DNA from: Saprospiraceae bacterium
GTDB taxonomy: Bacteria > Bacteroidota > Bacteroidia > Chitinophagales > Saprospiraceae
Direction: 5' to 3'
NCBI GenBank assembly: GCA_016709995.1
Contig: JADJLQ010000001.1
Coordinates: forward strand, 1,336,001 to 1,400,000
DNA: 64,000 nucleotides
The number at the start of each line of letters is the position of its first letter. The first letter of the stretch is position 1. Below are positions 61,643 to 64,000 of the stretch, one piece after another. The position numbers and the translations under genes were made by a program. The notes below the pieces were generated by a model. That model was not told where the DNA came from. It was given only the letters and a program-made list of their open reading frames with translations, and made no database searches.

Positions 61643-61767
61643 ATCCGATATTTATCCGTTATTAATCGTTTAATGAATTTTAATTTTATAAAACATTGGC
61701 CATTAACATTTTAATCATTACCTAATTTAGTATTTTATAATAAATTTACTCATTATAATACTGAATT

Positions 61768-62865
61768 ATGAAAATTTTTGCTTTCCCCATAGAAATTAAT
61801 CAACAAAAAATGATCGGATTGCGTACAGAAAGATTTGATCAGGAATGTAATGCACTAATCAGAAAAATACCCCACAGTCACTGGAGCCCTGCGAACAAAA
61901 GTTGGTGCATCCCCTATGATATTAAGATATGGCAGCAGTGCCTGTCTTCCTTGAACCAGTACCAAATAATTAAAACAAATGGGCAAACCTTTCACCAAAA
62001 AAAAAGTATGCCTGCTCTACCAGATCATCTCCAGCTGGAGTATGATCGGTATTATACTCAATTATATGTCCTGCGATATAGCTTGAATACAATCAAGACC
62101 TATTGCAACTCCTTTCGATATTTTCTATACCATTGTATATCATTACATCCAAAAGATTGGACCTTGGAAGACTTTAAAGGTTGGATCCGAACACAATTAG
62201 ATAAAAATAAGTGGTCAGAGGCCTATCAAAATACCATAATCAATGCGTTGAAGTTCTATTTTGAGAAGATCAGGCATGAACCAAGAGCATTTTGGGAAAT
62301 CCGGCCACGGAAGGGGTTCAAATTACCCGGTACCCTAAGTCAGGAAGAAGTAACCGCCCTAATCAATGCCAATACCAACCTTAAACACAAATCTATACTA
62401 AGCATGATCTATGCCTGTGGATTGCGTATAAGTGAAGTAGTTCACCTGAGAAAAGCAGATGTGGACTGGAATCAAAATCGATTATTTATTAAAGCTGGAA
62501 AAGGCAAAAAAGACAGGTACGTGTTTTTTCCTGTCAAACTCAAAACTGTTTTAATGGAGTATGAAAAGCTGTATCCCTGCCAATACTGGTATTTTGAAGG
62601 ACAGGAAGGTGGCCAATACAGCGTACGGAGTATCCAAGCCGTTTTTCACCAGTCCCTGGAGAGAGCCAAAGTCGATGCTTACGCCACAGTGCATACTTTA
62701 AGGCATTCATATGCCACCCACTTGCTGGAAGCGGGAGTAGACCTGCGCAATATTCAGGCAGCTCTGGGTCATAGTTCTCCCAAAACAACTGAAATCTATA
62801 CTCATCTTACTGATACCAATAAATTTCGTATGCAAAGTCCGCTAGACAGACTAAATATTAACTAA
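61768..62865 (+). CDS. Tyrosine recombinase/integrase 1
   Basis: 365 residues. It has an N-terminal extension of about 75 residues (SHWSPANKSWCIPYDIKIWQ), then a SAM-like core-binding domain (about 80-175, YDRYYTQLYVLRYSLNTIKT) and a catalytic domain with the complete active site: R220 (CGLRISE), Lys in KAGKGKKDR, H309 and R312 (HTLRHSYATHL), H335 (LGHSSPKTTE) and nucleophile Y344 (EIYTHL). It resembles Xer/integron-type recombinases. It cuts and rejoins DNA at specific sites; its site is not identified here. A second, related recombinase follows 166 bases downstream, and both share the string YSVRSIQ. Confidence 0.93.
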   Translation: MKIFAFPIEINQQKMIGLRTERFDQECNALIRKIPHSHWSPANKSWCIPYDIKIWQQCLSSLNQYQIIKTNGQTFHQKKSMPALPDHLQLEYDRYYTQLYVLRYSLNTIKTYCNSFRYFLYHCISLHPKDWTLEDFKGWIRTQLDKNKWSEAYQNTIINALKFYFEKIRHEPRAFWEIRPRKGFKLPGTLSQEEVTALINANTNLKHKSILSMIYACGLRISEVVHLRKADVDWNQNRLFIKAGKGKKDRYVFFPVKLKTVLMEYEKLYPCQYWYFEGQEGGQYSVRSIQAVFHQSLERAKVDAYATVHTLRHSYATHLLEAGVDLRNIQAALGHSSPKTTEIYTHLTDTNKFRMQSPLDRLNIN

Positions 62866-62909
62866 ATTTGGTAGATATAAGGAAATATACGCAGTAAACA
62901 TTCGTAAAC

Positions 62910-62931
62910 GCAAATGTTGAACCAACATTGC
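62910..62931. repeat. Hairpin between the two recombinase genes
   Basis: GCAAATGTTG (62910-62919), loop AAC, CAACATTGC (62923-62931): a 9-bp stem with one bulged A. It is flanked by CGTAAAC and CTTCGC. It lies 60 bases before the second recombinase, where the end of a mobile element or a recombinase binding site could be. Only suggestive. Confidence 0.4.
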
Positions 62932-63031
62932 TTCGCAACGGGTTTTGCCTTAAATTTTGGCTTATCTTGTTAAGCTAAAAATTTAATATTATGCAAGAAA
63001 AAAAACTTTATCGCAGTATGCAATCAATGCA

Positions 63032-63892
63032 TTGCAACGCACCAAAGACCTTTTAAATCTAGGTGAATATGGCCCCGGAACCATTCGAAGTTATTTAAGT
63101 GAACTTCGATACCTTTTTAGCTATTATGGAGATGTCAGGCCGTCTCAAATTACCTATGAAGACTCGCTTAATTATCTCATTTATCTGAATAAAACGCTAG
63201 GTTGTAGCAGGGTCAAATCAAAAATGGCAGCCAATAGTTTTGCTTTCTTTTTCAGGCAAGTTCAGAATAAACCTTACAAAATACCAAGTATATTATTTGC
63301 GGCTCATAGTCACAAGCTGCCTCCTGTTATGGAAGAACAGGAAGTTTTTAATGTTATTTCCACAATAAAAAATGTTAAACACAAAACGTTGATCATTCTT
63401 TTATACAGTACAGGAATGCGTGTGAGTGAAATTACCAACCTTAAACTTATCGATATAGACAGTAAGCTCATGCGGATAAAAATTGTGAATGGAAAAGGAA
63501 AAAAAGACAGATTTGTACCCTTATCACCATTAGTTTTGGACCAGCTTCGAACGTATTATTTATATTACAAACCTGTTAATTATTTATTTAATGGCTATAG
63601 AACTGCTAGCAAATATTCAGTTCGGTCTATTCAGGTTATTCTTCAAAAGACATTAGCAAAAATCGGATTAGGAGGTAAAAATTATACGGTTCATACACTA
63701 AGGCATAGTTTCGCTACACATCTGGTAGATAACGGTGCAGATTTGCAAGTCGTACAGGAGATGATGGGCCATAGTCATCTATCTCAAACTACTCAATACC
63801 TACATTTGAGTAGTAAGCGTCTAAATCAAATCATGAATCCGTTTGATGCAATGATCTCCCATATTAATAAAAAGCCCGACCAAACGCCATGA
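63032..63892 (+). CDS. Tyrosine recombinase/integrase 2 (start displaced by an A8 tract)
   Basis: 286 residues from TTG 63032. Active site complete: R130 (GMRVSE), Lys in NGKGKKDR, H221 and R224 (HTLRHSFATHL), H247 (MMGHSH) and Y256 (TQYLHL). The preceding codons in the same frame read LSQYAINA, which belongs to a normal recombinase core-binding domain, but no start is present. An ATG at 62991 (MQEKK) is followed by eight A (62998-63005). Losing one A would join it to this frame and give a normal N-terminus. So the gene is either phase-variable, misread, or mutated. The next gene overlaps its stop (ATGA at 63889), implying a coupled operon of a mobile element. Confidence 0.88.
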   Translation: MQRTKDLLNLGEYGPGTIRSYLSELRYLFSYYGDVRPSQITYEDSLNYLIYLNKTLGCSRVKSKMAANSFAFFFRQVQNKPYKIPSILFAAHSHKLPPVMEEQEVFNVISTIKNVKHKTLIILLYSTGMRVSEITNLKLIDIDSKLMRIKIVNGKGKKDRFVPLSPLVLDQLRTYYLYYKPVNYLFNGYRTASKYSVRSIQVILQKTLAKIGLGGKNYTVHTLRHSFATHLVDNGADLQVVQEMMGHSHLSQTTQYLHLSSKRLNQIMNPFDAMISHINKKPDQTP

Positions 63893-64000
63893 ATACTGCT
63901 ACCAGCCCAAAGGTAGCCACTGTTCAGTCCATATTAAATAAATATCATACTCATTCAAAAAATCCTCATGTCGAGCATGTCCTCAACCAACTTAAGAGTT
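63889..64000 (+). CDS. Partial gene overlapping integrase 2, possibly a transposase
   Basis: The ATG at 63889 overlaps the integrase stop and the frame stays open for 37 codons to the window end (TATVQSILNKYHTHSKN is part of an unclear pattern reading MNTATSPKVATVQSILNKYH). In Bacteroidota a recombinase of this kind is often followed by an IS91-type transposase, whose N-terminus has similar helices before its zinc motif; that link is inferred from context and memory. The diagnostic zinc and tyrosine motifs lie outside the window. Confidence 0.6.
   Translation, partial: MNTATSPKVATVQSILNKYHTHSKNPHVEHVLNQLKS

Overview
The window reads as a chromosomal piece of a Bacteroidota bacterium, most likely a Saprospirales-type member, and probably from a metagenome assembly. 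The lineage rests on several sequence signs. There are type IX secretion sorting domains of both kinds (type A at the C-termini of the 16208, 44644 and 50051 genes; type B, gliding-associated, at the C-termini of the 5762 and 26022 genes), a PorP/SprF protein, and very large PKD, HYR-like and LRR surface proteins. Several promoter-like TAnnTTTG boxes are present and Shine-Dalgarno signals are weak. Three single-base frame problems and a 370-bp run of G/C homopolymers inside a gene suggest consensus errors in places.

Layout. 1-12700 (minus strand) is a surface-protein island: two paralogous giant proteins built from repeated modules of an N-terminal cap, plant-type leucine-rich repeats and an Ig-like domain, with small outer-membrane barrels, two small probable lipoproteins and a decayed third barrel copy between them. 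12937-18304 (minus) holds a beta-propeller/caspase-fold protein and a cohesin/dockerin-like secreted protein. Divergent from it, 18445-22356 (plus) is a tightly overlapping run of ECF sigma factor, membrane-anchored partner, M48-like metalloprotease with repeats, then PorP/SprF. 22591-26025 holds a tRNA-Arg unit and housekeeping genes (GNAT, ribH, MBL hydrolase, flavin reductase, YigZ). 26022-31553 is a 1843-residue PKD protein.

31708-44342 is mostly metabolic: coaE, rocD, a TPR/outer-membrane barrel pair, pdhB, and a rare kinase-M23-aminotransferase fusion. These are followed by a DUF3052 gene broken by homopolymer sequence and an MBL hydrolase without a normal start. 44644-55171 carries two tandem paralogous cysteine-rich secreted giants of about 1700 residues, each closed by a strong terminator. 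55321-61642 returns to housekeeping (alanine dehydrogenase, a small HTH protein, GH13, TrmN6, PIF1-like helicase, a 43-residue membrane protein overlapping miaE, a zinc-ribbon protein). 61768-64000 starts a mobile region: two tandem tyrosine recombinases and a truncated gene overlapping the second.

Functionally, much of the window encodes proteins for the cell exterior, delivered by the type IX system. The most interesting candidates for undescribed biology are the sigma/membrane/M48/PorP operon, the modular LRR-Ig locus, the three proteins that each carry both cohesin-like and dockerin-like modules, the calcium-loop caspase-propeller protein, and the three-domain fusion enzyme. None of these functions can be proven from sequence alone.
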